This document shows positions 1 through 6,561 of a stretch of DNA of 22,544 nt, piece by piece (the stretch's first letter is position 1; each line of letters begins with the position of its first letter). The DNA is from Candidatus Sediminicultor sextus (GTDB lineage Bacteria > Atribacterota > Phoenicimicrobiia > Phoenicimicrobiales > Phoenicimicrobiaceae). The notes beneath the pieces are model-generated. The model did not search any database, was not told the DNA's origin, and worked only from the letters and a program-made list of their open reading frames with translations. The stretch covers positions 1-22,544 of the forward strand of contig JADBKX010000016.1 of NCBI GenBank assembly GCA_014894735.1. Reading direction: 5' to 3'. The position numbers and the translations under genes were made by a program.

Positions 1-1
1 A

Positions 2-61
2 ATCAATCCTTTTTTAACCTTGCAGGGATTGCGTATGGTTTATGAGATGAATAAGCCTTAA
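2..61 (+). CDS. C-terminal end of a truncated plus-strand gene, product unknown
   Basis: Frame 2 is open from the left edge to a TAA at 59-61, giving 19 codons that end in LRMVYEMNKP. The alternating polar/nonpolar pattern (LQGLRMVYEM) looks like a terminal beta strand, as at the end of an outer-membrane barrel, but nineteen residues cannot establish a family. The gene would be convergent with nadC. An octamer repeat array begins four bases after the stop, which matches how other arrays in this window abut gene ends. It could also be a chance open frame, since only 60 bases are visible. Confidence 0.35.
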   Translation: MNPFLTLQGLRMVYEMNKP

Positions 62-64
62 TTT

Positions 65-96
65 ACCAATGTGCCAATTCTCCAATTCGCCAATTA
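65..96. repeat. Octamer array, consensus NCCAATTN, four units
   Basis: Four consecutive 8-base units start at 65, 73, 81 and 89, each with CCAAT at the same phase (the first ends CCAATGT, the others CCAATT). The same octamer occurs at 1233-1256 and, inverted, at 1390-1421. Confidence 0.75.
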
Positions 97-98
97 AC

Positions 99-164
99 TA
101 GTCGTTAGTGAATAGTCATTAGTTTCAAAATATAAGTTTTCAGTTTACGGTTATCAGTTTACAG
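99..164 (-). repeat. Heptamer arrays: TAGTNNN (99-126) and TTTNCAG-like (137-164)
   Basis: Four 7-base units beginning TAGT (once preceding TTC) run from 99 to 126. After a 10-base break, four further 7-base units run from 137 to 164, ending CAG, CGG, CAG, CAG. The first array is the reverse orientation of the arrays at 327-361, 4408-4442, 16814-16834 and 814-848 of the 18 kb block, and the same orientation as 11564-11605. Confidence 0.75.
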
Positions 165-246
165 CGAAAAACTTAAAGCGACCTGTCTGCGTGCAACGCA
201 CAGGCAGAAAAGTTAAAAACCATAGTTTAAAATTTAAAACTATTTC

Positions 247-281
247 GAGATACCATTCACGAGATACGAGATACGAATTTC
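247..281. repeat. Heptamer array of GAGATAC words
   Basis: Five 7-base units start at 247, 254, 261, 268 and 275. Units 1, 3 and 4 are identical (GAGATAC), unit 2 is CATTCAC and unit 5 GAATTTC. A single inverted relative (ATTCGTATCTCGTAAT) lies at 16755-16770. Confidence 0.65.
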
Positions 282-326
282 TTTTTGTGTTTTTCTTTTT
301 TTGCTATTTATGCTTTTTCTTATCTC

Positions 327-361
327 TTTACTATATACTATTCACTAACGACTAACGACTA
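327..361 (+). repeat. Heptamer array, NNNACTA, five units, overlapping the nadC stop
   Basis: Five 7-base units each end in ACTA and start at 327, 334, 341, 348 and 355. The last three (TTCACTA, ACGACTA, ACGACTA) recur exactly at 4422-4442. The TAG stop codon of nadC (minus strand, 359-361) is the last three bases of the array. Confidence 0.75.
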
Positions 362-1204
362 TATAATTTCCATACTAATATTCAACGACTTTACTGAATG
401 GGTGAGGGCGCCAATAGAAATTAAATTTACTCCAGTTTGAGCAATTTTCCGCACTTTTTCCAAAGTAATTCCTCCTGATGCCTCAATTAAGGCTTTACCG
501 TTAACTATTTTTACGGCTTCTTTCATAGTTTCTAAATCCATGTTATCTAACATAATTATATCAACTTGCACCTTTAAAGCTTCTTGAAGTTGAGATAAGT
601 TTTCTACTTCGACTTCAATTTTTACTGTATGGGAGATTTGTTTTCGGACAGAATTTACTGCTGATTTGATTCCTCCTGCTACTGCTATATGATTATCCTT
701 AATTAATACAGCATCATATAATCCGAAGCGGTGATTATATCCTCCTCCCATGCGGACAGCATATTTTTCTAATATTCGTAATCCAGGAGTAGTTTTACGT
801 GTATCAACTATTCGAACCGGGAAATCTTTTACTTCCTGACAGAATTTAGAGGTAAAGGTGGCTATACCGGACATTCGCTGAAGGAAATTTAAGGCAACCC
901 TTTCTCCTTGTAGAATAGTCCGGGCAGGACCGGTAATTTCTGTTAAAATTTCTCCCGGTAAAATTTTATTGCCATCTTTTATTTTAGGTTGGAAGCAAAT
1001 CTCTGAATCTAATTTTTTAAATACCAGGCAGGTAATATCTAAACCGGCAACTACACCTTCCTCAGAGGTTATAATTATTCCTTTAGCTTTTAAATTGGAA
1101 GGAATAATATATTCGGTGGTAATATCTCCGGTTCCAATATCTTCTAATAAAGCCTGTTCTATTATTTTATCTATCAGGATATTTTCTTTTATTGAAAAGT
1201 CCAT
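359..1204 (-). CDS. nadC: Nicotinate-nucleotide pyrophosphorylase (carboxylating)
   Basis: This enzyme converts quinolinate and PRPP to nicotinate mononucleotide, CO2 and pyrophosphate in the cytoplasm, the last step of the pathway encoded by this cluster. The 281 residues are the usual length. Family signatures are visible: an N-terminal alpha/beta domain with EDIGTGDITT (21-30), R102 in the ERVALNFLQRMSG segment, the TRKT motif (135-138), GGGYNHRFGLYDAVLIKDNH (153-172) with substrate-binding H158, R159 and K169, E198 in IEVEVEN, LDN at 219-221, and the phosphate-binding EASGG and SIGALTHS segments near the C-terminus. The start is ATG at 1204-1202, preceded by an AAAGAGGTG ribosome site. 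It lies 218 bases downstream of nadB in the same direction, and that spacer holds octamer repeats and a small hairpin. Its stop codon is part of a repeat array. Confidence 0.96.
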   Translation of the reverse strand: MDFSIKENILIDKIIEQALLEDIGTGDITTEYIIPSNLKAKGIIITSEEGVVAGLDITCLVFKKLDSEICFQPKIKDGNKILPGEILTEITGPARTILQGERVALNFLQRMSGIATFTSKFCQEVKDFPVRIVDTRKTTPGLRILEKYAVRMGGGYNHRFGLYDAVLIKDNHIAVAGGIKSAVNSVRKQISHTVKIEVEVENLSQLQEALKVQVDIIMLDNMDLETMKEAVKIVNGKALIEASGGITLEKVRKIAQTGVNLISIGALTHSVKSLNISMEII

Positions 1205-1232
1205 CTTTTAAACACCTCTTTTTAGAATAATT

Positions 1233-1256
1233 GACCAATTCCCCAACCTACCAATT
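1233..1256. repeat. Octamer array, CCAATT words, three units
   Basis: Units of eight bases start at 1233, 1241 and 1249: GACCAATT, CCCCAACC and TACCAATT. The middle unit is degenerate but keeps the phase. It sits about 28 bases upstream of nadC within the nadB-nadC spacer. Confidence 0.6.
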
Positions 1257-1274
1257 TAATTAAAAATAATGTAG

Positions 1275-1294
1275 CAACACGACGTGCTGTGTTG
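1275..1294 (-). other. Small hairpin in the nadB-nadC spacer
   Basis: CAACAC (1275-1280) is complementary to GTGTTG (1289-1294), with an 8-base loop. No T run follows on the minus strand, so it is not a convincing terminator. It may affect processing or stability of the nadABC transcript; this is only inference. Confidence 0.35.
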
Positions 1295-1389
1295 AATTGG
1301 ATAGACACAATTTATCGTGCCTTTATCCTATTAAATATTCTGACTTCTGAATTCTATTTTATCTGCGAGAGACTATTCACGAGACCTGA

Positions 1390-1421
1390 AATTGGGTAAT
1401 TGGCAAATTGGCAAATTAAAT
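1390..1421. repeat. Octamer array, AATTGGCA (inverted CCAATT words), four units
   Basis: Units start at 1390, 1398, 1406 and 1414; the second and third are identical (AATTGGCA). It is the reverse complement of the array at 65-96. It ends one base before the nadB stop codon (1423-1425), so it forms the immediate 3' flank of nadB. Confidence 0.75.
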
Positions 1422-1422
1422 G

Positions 1423-3021
1423 TCAATATACAATATGTTTCTTCCAGTTTATATCATCTCTATCGGGAAAATCCTTGCGGAAATGTGCTCCTCGGCTTTC
1501 TTCACGCTGTAAGGCTGAATTAGTAATCAGGTCAGCCAAGATAATAAGATTTGCCAATTCAAAATCCTCATTAGTGTTAAGTTCTGATTTGAATATAAAT
1601 TTCCATTCGCTAATTTTTTGTCTTGCCTTCTTTAAACCAGAGGAATTTCGAATGATTCCTACTTTATCCCACATAAGTTTTTGTAGTTCTTTTTTTATTT
1701 GTTTCGGGTCGAATTCTCGAATTTTTTTTCGTGGAATATTATAAGAAATATTTATTTCTTCGTCTATTTTTTGAGAAAAAAGCGATTTGTCTTCTTTAAT
1801 TTTCTGGGCGATTCTATTGCCAAAAACCAATCCTTCTAAAAGCGAATTGCTGGCTAAGCGATTGGCTCCATGCACTCCTGTTGAAGAACACTCTCCACAG
1901 GCATAAAGATTGGTTAAATTAGTTTGTCCCCAGGTATCGGTTTTTATGCCTCCCATAGTATAATGGGCCGCTGGAGCTACCGGGATATATTCTTTCTCAG
2001 GGTTAATGCCCAGCGAAATACAGTTTTTATAAATAGTGGGAAAGCGTTGGGAAAATTTATCTTTTATCTTGACAGCATCTAAATAAACATAATCACTTTT
2101 AGTTTTTTTCATTTGCTCAGTAATTGCCCGGGTAACTATATCTCTGGGAGCTAATTCAGCCAGAGGATGATAAAAGTGCATAAATGGCTCACCTTTAATA
2201 TTTTTTAAAATAGCACCTTCACCGCGAACGGCTTCAGAAATAAGAAATTTAGGACTTCCCTGGTGATAGAGAGCAGTAGGATGGAATTGAATAAATTCTA
2301 AATCTGTTACTTTTGCACCTCCCCTATAAGCCATAGCAATTCCATCTCCCGTAGCTACCTCAGGATTAGTGGTATTGAAAAAAAGTTGCCCCGCTCCGCC
2401 ACTGGCTAAAATAGTTGCTCTTGCTAAATAGGCGATAATCTCATTAGTATGACTATCTAAAGCAAGTAGTCCGTAACAAGTAGCATGCTCGGTTAAAATA
2501 TCTATTACTAAAATATTCTCTTTAATTTTTATTTCGTTTTCATTAATAACCTTTTCCGATAAAGATCTTTCTATCTCTGCCCCGGTGGCATCCCCTTGAG
2601 CACGCAAGATCCGGGGTCTTTGATGAGCTGCTTCTAAAGCAGTTTTATATTTTCCTTCAATTTTGTCAAATTTAGTTCCCAGTTCTATTAGTTCTTCAAC
2701 ACATTTCGGCCCCTCTGTCACTAAAACTTCTACAGCTTCGGGGTCGCAAAAATTTGCTCCAGCTTTTAGGGTATCTTCCATATGCAAGTAGGGTGAATCC
2801 TTATCTCCTAAAGCTACCGCTATACCTCCCTGAGCATATTCCGTATTGCTTTCTTTTAATTTACTTTTAGTAAGTAGAACAACTTTTCCTTTATCGTAAA
2901 TTTTAAGTGAAGTATATAGGCCAGCTATTCCGGAGCCTACAATCAAAAAATCTGTATAAATTTTTTTAATTTGGGATAGGTCAAAATTAATTAAATAACG
3001 TGGGAGCATTTGCGGTAACAT
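1423..3021 (-). CDS. nadB: L-aspartate oxidase
   Basis: This FAD enzyme oxidises L-aspartate to iminoaspartate, which NadA condenses with dihydroxyacetone phosphate. In an anaerobe fumarate would be the likely electron acceptor (family knowledge). The 532 residues carry the dinucleotide motif GSGIAG (29-34), the flavin/substrate loop NTEYAQGGIA (59-68), IEGKY...AAHQRPRIL (121-139), the FHPTAL segment with H247, SEAVRGEGA (262-270), APRD with R293, AAHYTMGG with H353, and the C-terminal ACGECSSTGVHGANRLASN FAD signature (374-392). These match the catalytic His/Arg/His set of aspartate oxidases. The aromatic/basic helical domain follows from about 430. The start ATG at 3021 has GAAAGGA about ten bases upstream; an in-frame Met at codon 5 is an alternative. 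It lies 58 bases after nadA. Confidence 0.96.
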   Translation of the reverse strand: MLPQMLPRYLINFDLSQIKKIYTDFLIVGSGIAGLYTSLKIYDKGKVVLLTKSKLKESNTEYAQGGIAVALGDKDSPYLHMEDTLKAGANFCDPEAVEVLVTEGPKCVEELIELGTKFDKIEGKYKTALEAAHQRPRILRAQGDATGAEIERSLSEKVINENEIKIKENILVIDILTEHATCYGLLALDSHTNEIIAYLARATILASGGAGQLFFNTTNPEVATGDGIAMAYRGGAKVTDLEFIQFHPTALYHQGSPKFLISEAVRGEGAILKNIKGEPFMHFYHPLAELAPRDIVTRAITEQMKKTKSDYVYLDAVKIKDKFSQRFPTIYKNCISLGINPEKEYIPVAPAAHYTMGGIKTDTWGQTNLTNLYACGECSSTGVHGANRLASNSLLEGLVFGNRIAQKIKEDKSLFSQKIDEEINISYNIPRKKIREFDPKQIKKELQKLMWDKVGIIRNSSGLKKARQKISEWKFIFKSELNTNEDFELANLIILADLITNSALQREESRGAHFRKDFPDRDDINWKKHIVY

Positions 3022-3079
3022 TTATTGTTTTCCTTTCAGAAAAATATTATTTAAAACATTTAAATTATTAACCAACTAA

Positions 3080-4012
3080 CTAGGTGATTTCTATCATTCG
3101 ATTTAATGCTTTTAAAGATTTTTTGCTTATCTCCTCTGGTACTGTAATTCGAGGTTCTAAGTTTTGTAGAGAATAGAGAACTTTTTCTAAAGTGATAAGT
3201 TTCATATTCCGACAGATCATATCTTCAGAGGCTGGGAAAAATTTTTTATTTGGGTTATTCTTTTTTAAAGGGTGGAATATTCCCAGTTCTGTACCGATGA
3301 TATATTCTTTAGCCGGATTGTTGCTGGCAAACTCAATAATTCCTCTGGTACTGCCAATATAATCAGCTAAATCACATACTTCAGGGCGGCATTCAGGATG
3401 TACTAAAAGTAAAGCTTGAGGATGAAGTTTTTTAGCTTTAATTACATCTTCTCTGGTTAAGAGATAATGAGTAGGGCAGAAACCAGGCCAGGGGATGATT
3501 TCTCGTTTTGCTTTCTTTGCAGTAAAGTCAGCTAAATTCATATCGGGAAGAAATAAAATTTCTTTTTCAGCAGGAATTGACTGAGCAATTTGAACAGCAT
3601 TGGCAGAAGTACAACAGTAGTCACTTAAAGATTTTACAACTGCCGATGAATTTACATATGAAATTACTACTGCCTCGGGTAGTTCTTTTATTTTACTTTT
3701 TACTTTCTCGGCTGGTGCCATATCAGCCAGAGGACATCCGGCGTTAATTTCAGGAAGCAGAACAATTTTTTCTGGAGAGAGAATAGATGCGGTTTCAGCC
3801 ATAAACTGAACTCCGCAAAATACGATAACTTTTGCTTGAGTCTTAGCTGCTTGCTGGCTGAGGAAGAGTGAATCACCTGTAAAATCAGCAATATCTTGAA
3901 CTTCGCCGGGTTGATAAACATGAGCTAAAATTACTGCTTCTCTCTTTTTCTTCCAGGCCAATATCTCTTTAACTAAATTTTTTTTCGGGGGGTTATCAGT
4001 TGTATTATTCAT
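3080..4012 (-). CDS. nadA: Quinolinate synthase A
   Basis: NadA condenses iminoaspartate with dihydroxyacetone phosphate to make quinolinate, using an oxygen-sensitive [4Fe-4S] cluster. The three cluster cysteines are present, counted from the ATG used here: C66 in VFCGVQFMAETA, C179 in GFCPTH and C267 in MICRNM. The length (310 residues) fits the short three-domain form known from Thermotoga. HPECRPEVCD and GSTRGI are further family signatures. The reading frame extends to a TTG at 4024, but the sequence TTGGGAGTAAAAATG shows that GGGAG is the ribosome site for the ATG at 4012-4010, so I use that start. It is the first gene of the nadA-nadB-nadC unit and has a promoter with an extended -10 about 80 bases upstream. 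Confidence 0.96.
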   Translation of the reverse strand: MNNTTDNPPKKNLVKEILAWKKKREAVILAHVYQPGEVQDIADFTGDSLFLSQQAAKTQAKVIVFCGVQFMAETASILSPEKIVLLPEINAGCPLADMAPAEKVKSKIKELPEAVVISYVNSSAVVKSLSDYCCTSANAVQIAQSIPAEKEILFLPDMNLADFTAKKAKREIIPWPGFCPTHYLLTREDVIKAKKLHPQALLLVHPECRPEVCDLADYIGSTRGIIEFASNNPAKEYIIGTELGIFHPLKKNNPNKKFFPASEDMICRNMKLITLEKVLYSLQNLEPRITVPEEISKKSLKALNRMIEIT

Positions 4013-4090
4013 TTTTACTCCCAATTAATACAATATAATTTTTTTAATAAACTATTTGGTTTTTTATTATTTTATTCAAGGGCGTTTTTT

Positions 4091-4119
4091 ATTATACCAC
4101 AAAAGAAAATTAGATATAA
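4091..4119 (-). promoter_or_regulatory. Promoter of nadABC
   Basis: On the minus strand a perfect TATAAT (4091-4096) is preceded by TGG (4097-4099), which makes an extended -10. A weak -35 (TTATAT, 4114-4119) lies 17 bases upstream. No clear NadR- or NiaR-type operator was recognised. Confidence 0.65.
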
Positions 4120-4169
4120 AATTTTTTATTGTAGTATATTTTATAAAAAAATAAAGGGGAGAAAAAAAG

Positions 4170-4204
4170 TATCGAGTATAGTGTATCGATTATTGAGTAA
4201 AGAA
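4170..4204. repeat. Heptamer array, TATNGAN words, five units
   Basis: Units start at 4170 (TATCGAG), 4177 (TATAGTG), 4184 (TATCGAT), 4191 (TATTGAG) and 4198 (TAAAGAA). A related array is at 16614-16641. Confidence 0.65.
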
Positions 4205-4227
4205 AAAGTAAAGGCTCAAGGAAGAAT

Positions 4228-4251
4228 GATACGAATACAGATACGGATACA
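4228..4251. repeat. Hexamer-phased stretch, GATACG words, four units
   Basis: Units of six bases start at 4228, 4234, 4240 and 4246: GATACG, AATACA, GATACG, GATACA. It is short, so weaker than the heptamer arrays. It shares the ATACGA/GATAC word with the array at 247-281. Confidence 0.4.
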
Positions 4252-4255
4252 TTAA

Positions 4256-4284
4256 TTGACAAGGATATTGAAGAGGGGTAATAT
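4256..4284 (+). promoter_or_regulatory. Candidate promoter of the guaB unit
   Basis: A perfect TTGACA (4256-4261) is followed, after 17 bases, by TAATAT (4279-4284). Transcription from here would give a leader of about 170 bases containing the composite hairpin repeat before guaB. Confidence 0.5.
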
Positions 4285-4313
4285 TATAAAAATAGCATAG
4301 AGTGGGTGGCGTA

Positions 4314-4443
4314 ATTAGTTACTTAGTTAGTTAATTGGTTAGTTGGTTCTCTATCTCTTCGATTGTTTTCAACTAATTAACCAATAAACTAACTAAGTAT
4401 CTAATTAAATACTAGGGACTATTCACTAACGACTAACGACTAG
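4314..4443 (-). repeat. Composite dispersed repeat, copy A (hairpin plus heptamer array)
   Basis: Read on the minus strand, this block aligns with 11564-11692 on the plus strand almost end to end. Bases 4346-4391 are identical to 11615-11660 (46 bases, inverted). It can fold: arm 4322-4346 pairs imperfectly with arm 4370-4397 around a 23-base loop (4347-4369). The arms are made of TTAGTTAG/TTGGTTAA octamers. A heptamer array NNNACTA (4408-4442) forms the other end. It stops a few bases before the guaB ribosome site. There is no coding capacity. Confidence 0.85.
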
Positions 4444-4462
4444 TTTGAAAGGTGGAAAAATT

Positions 4463-5935
4463 ATGGAAAAAGAAAGATTTTTAAACTTTGAAGGTTTAAC
4501 CTTCGACGATATTTTGTTAGTTCCCGAAAAGTCAGCTATTCTTCCTAAAGAAGTTGATATCTCCACAAAATTTAGCAGAAATATCGATATAAACATCCCT
4601 TTGGTTAGCGCTGCTATGGATACAGTCACCGAATCGAGGTTAGCCATTGCCATTGCCCGGGAAGGCGGTATTGGTATTATTCATAAAAATATGTCCATAG
4701 AAGAACAGGCTGAAGAAGTAGATAGGGTTAAGAGGTCAGAGAGCGGAGTAATTGTAGATCCCATTTCTCTTTCGCCAGAGAAAAGCGTGGGAGAAGCAAT
4801 TGAGCTGATGGTCAAATATCATATTTCTGGGATTCCTATTGTAAATAAAGAAAAAAGATTAGTGGGAATTTTAACTAACCGGGATATCAGATTTTTAGAA
4901 GAAGGAGACAAGGGATTAAAAATAGCAGAAATAATGACTAAAGAAAATCTGATAACTGCCCCACTGGGCACCACCCTTGAAGAGGCCAAAAGAATATTAC
5001 ATAAAAACAGAATTGAGAAATTGCCAATAGTAAATAAAAATATCATTTTGAAAGGACTTATTACTATTAAGGATATTGAAAAAGTCAAGAAATTTCCCAA
5101 TGCTTGTAAGGACGCTAAGGGAAGGCTCAGAGTGGGCGCTGCCGTAGGTGTATCTCGAGATACAATAGAGAGAGTAGAAGCTTTAGTTAATGCCAAAGTA
5201 GATGTTATAGTAGTCGATACAGCTCACGGATATTCTACCCGGGTTATCGAAGTTATAAAAGAGATAAAACGGAATTTTGATATAGAGTTAGTAGGCGGTA
5301 ATGTAGCAACTTTTGAGGGAGCAGAAAGCTTGATAAAAGCCGGGATCGATGCTTTAAAAGTAGGGATTGGACCAGGTTCTATCTGTACTACCAGAGTGGT
5401 TGCCGGTGTAGGAGTGCCCCAGATCTCAGCAATTCAAGAATGCAAAAGGGCAGCCAAAAAATACCACATTCCTCTTATTGCCGATGGAGGTATAAAATAC
5501 TCCGGTGATATAACTAAAGCTTTGGCGGTGGGTGCTGATTCGGCAATGATCGGGAGTCTGTTTGCCGGGACAGAAGAAAGTCCGGGAGAAGTAGTGCTTT
5601 ACAAAGGGAGAAGCTACAAGGAATATCGAGGGATGGGTTCGATCGGAGCAATGAAGAAGGGCAGTAAAGATAGATATTTTCAGGAAGAGGTAGAAGACGA
5701 TAAATTGGTTCCCGAAGGAATTGAAGGAAGAGTTTCTTATAAAGGACCACTTTCTGCTTGTGTGTATCAGCTATTAGGTGGAGTACGTTCAGGAATGGGT
5801 TATTGTGGAGTGAAAAACATTAAAGAATTACAGGAAAAAACTAAATTTATTCAGATTACCTCTGCTAGTTTAAGAGAGAGTCACCCCCATGACATAATTA
5901 TTACCAAAGAGGCGCCTAATTATGGGATAGAATAG
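4463..5935 (+). CDS. guaB: IMP dehydrogenase
   Basis: GuaB oxidises IMP to XMP with NAD+, the committed step of GMP synthesis. Over 490 residues the sequence shows the N-terminal GLTFDDILLVP (11-21), the SAAMDTVTES strand (49-58), two CBS domains inserted at about 95-210 (ISGIPIVNKEKRLVGILTNRD; IEKLPIVNK...GLITIKD), FPNACKDAKGRLRVGAAVG (211-229), VDTAHG (251-256), the catalytic loop GIGPGSICTTR with C308, the IMP-binding DGGI (341-344), and the mobile flap with RYFQ (404-407). Length is typical. The frame opens at a TTG (4445), but that codon starts the sequence containing the ribosome site AAAGGTGG; ATG 4463, eight bases later, is the natural start. It heads a run of plus-strand genes. Its leader carries the composite repeat. 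Confidence 0.97.
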   Translation: MEKERFLNFEGLTFDDILLVPEKSAILPKEVDISTKFSRNIDINIPLVSAAMDTVTESRLAIAIAREGGIGIIHKNMSIEEQAEEVDRVKRSESGVIVDPISLSPEKSVGEAIELMVKYHISGIPIVNKEKRLVGILTNRDIRFLEEGDKGLKIAEIMTKENLITAPLGTTLEEAKRILHKNRIEKLPIVNKNIILKGLITIKDIEKVKKFPNACKDAKGRLRVGAAVGVSRDTIERVEALVNAKVDVIVVDTAHGYSTRVIEVIKEIKRNFDIELVGGNVATFEGAESLIKAGIDALKVGIGPGSICTTRVVAGVGVPQISAIQECKRAAKKYHIPLIADGGIKYSGDITKALAVGADSAMIGSLFAGTEESPGEVVLYKGRSYKEYRGMGSIGAMKKGSKDRYFQEEVEDDKLVPEGIEGRVSYKGPLSACVYQLLGGVRSGMGYCGVKNIKELQEKTKFIQITSASLRESHPHDIIITKEAPNYGIE

Positions 5936-5971
5936 GAATAGTATAGTTACTTTACTTTGGAGAATGGGTAT

Positions 5972-6514
5972 ATGGAAAAGGAAGAATATAAAATTAATTT
6001 TGAGAAAGCTGAAGGTTATCTAAAAAAAGGTAATTTTAATCAAGCCATCAAAGAGTTTGAAATGGTTTTAGAAAAATGGCCGGATGATCCCAGATGTTAT
6101 AACAAATTAGGAGTGTGTTATGCCAGCTTAAGAGATTTTATTAAAGCAAAATCGTATCTTGAAAAAGCCTTATCTTTAAATCTAAAATATCCTGAACCTT
6201 ATAATAATTTAGGAAATATTTGCTTAGAAGAAAAAGAATATGAAAAGTCAATTGAGTTATATAAAAAAGCCATAGAGTTAAATCCTGATTATGCCGCTGC
6301 TCATAGTAATTTGGGTTTAGCCTACAAAAGAACAAAAAGAATTAACGAAGCGGTAAAACATTTTAAAAGAGTTGCTGAAATTGATAGGAAAGCCCCCATA
6401 TCAGAAATCAAGAAAATCAGGATGAAAACAAAAACTAAAAACAATATCATTATCTTTATATTCATTTTAGCAGGTTTGATTATTTTATGGTTTTTACTAG
6501 AAAAAATAAATTGA
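5972..6514 (+). CDS. TPR-repeat protein with a C-terminal membrane anchor
   Basis: The function is not known; TPR arrays bind protein partners. Starting at ATG 5972 (180 residues) there are about four 34-residue TPR units at roughly 7-40, 41-74, 75-108 and 109-142, with the usual G/A/Y/P positions (YNKLGVCYASL, YNNLGNICLEE, HSNLGLAYKR, LNPDY). A basic stretch (146-156) is followed by a hydrophobic segment at about 157-176 (NNIIIFIFILAGLIILWFLL) and a four-residue tail. No signal peptide is present, so this looks like a tail-anchored protein with TPRs facing the cytoplasm. An upstream TTG at 5957 overlaps the GGAG ribosome site, so ATG 5972 is preferred. It lies 36 bases after guaB. Confidence 0.85.
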   Translation: MEKEEYKINFEKAEGYLKKGNFNQAIKEFEMVLEKWPDDPRCYNKLGVCYASLRDFIKAKSYLEKALSLNLKYPEPYNNLGNICLEEKEYEKSIELYKKAIELNPDYAAAHSNLGLAYKRTKRINEAVKHFKRVAEIDRKAPISEIKKIRMKTKTKNNIIIFIFILAGLIILWFLLEKIN

Positions 6515-6561
6515 CCGAGTAATATTTAATTTATATATCATGAAAGTAGGTGAAAGTAAAT

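Larger units (their letters stand above)
62..358. other. Spacer between convergent genes, filled with phased short-word repeats
   Basis: No gene is seen here. The stretch contains an octamer array (65-96), heptamer arrays (99-126 and 137-164), an imperfect hairpin at 182-204 (CCTG, 2-base bulge, TGCGT, loop GCA, ACGCA, CAGG), a GAGATAC-type heptamer array (247-281) and another heptamer array (327-361) that runs into the nadC stop codon. Both flanking genes end here, so it is an untranslated 3'-side spacer for both. No hairpin followed by a clear T run was found. Confidence 0.7.
4013..4462. other. Divergent promoter region between nadA and guaB, with repeats
   Basis: No gene is seen. The 450-base spacer carries the nadA promoter (minus strand, 4091-4119), a heptamer array (4170-4204), a hexamer-phased stretch (GATACG words, 4228-4251), the candidate guaB promoter (4256-4284), and a long composite repeat (4314-4443) that ends at the guaB ribosome site. 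The guaB leader would therefore contain the whole composite repeat. Confidence 0.7.

Noticed and set aside
182..204. Hairpin considered as a terminator for the left-edge gene or nadC
   Set aside because: The stem is bulged, and neither strand has a T run right after it.
65..281. The phased words as a CRISPR array
   Set aside because: Units are 7-8 bases without spacers of constant length and no cas genes are present.
969..1211. 80-codon plus-strand open frame across the nadC start region
   Set aside because: It lies antisense inside nadC, has no ribosome site and its translation resembles no protein; it is a shadow of the nadC reading frame.
4346..4391. The inverted repeat core as evidence for an insertion sequence
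   Set aside because: There is no transposase frame or clear target duplication beside either copy; only a non-autonomous repeat can be supported.
4819..5196. 125-codon minus-strand open frame inside guaB
   Set aside because: It is opposite the CBS domains of guaB, whose protein matches IMP dehydrogenase over its entire length; no ribosome site precedes it.
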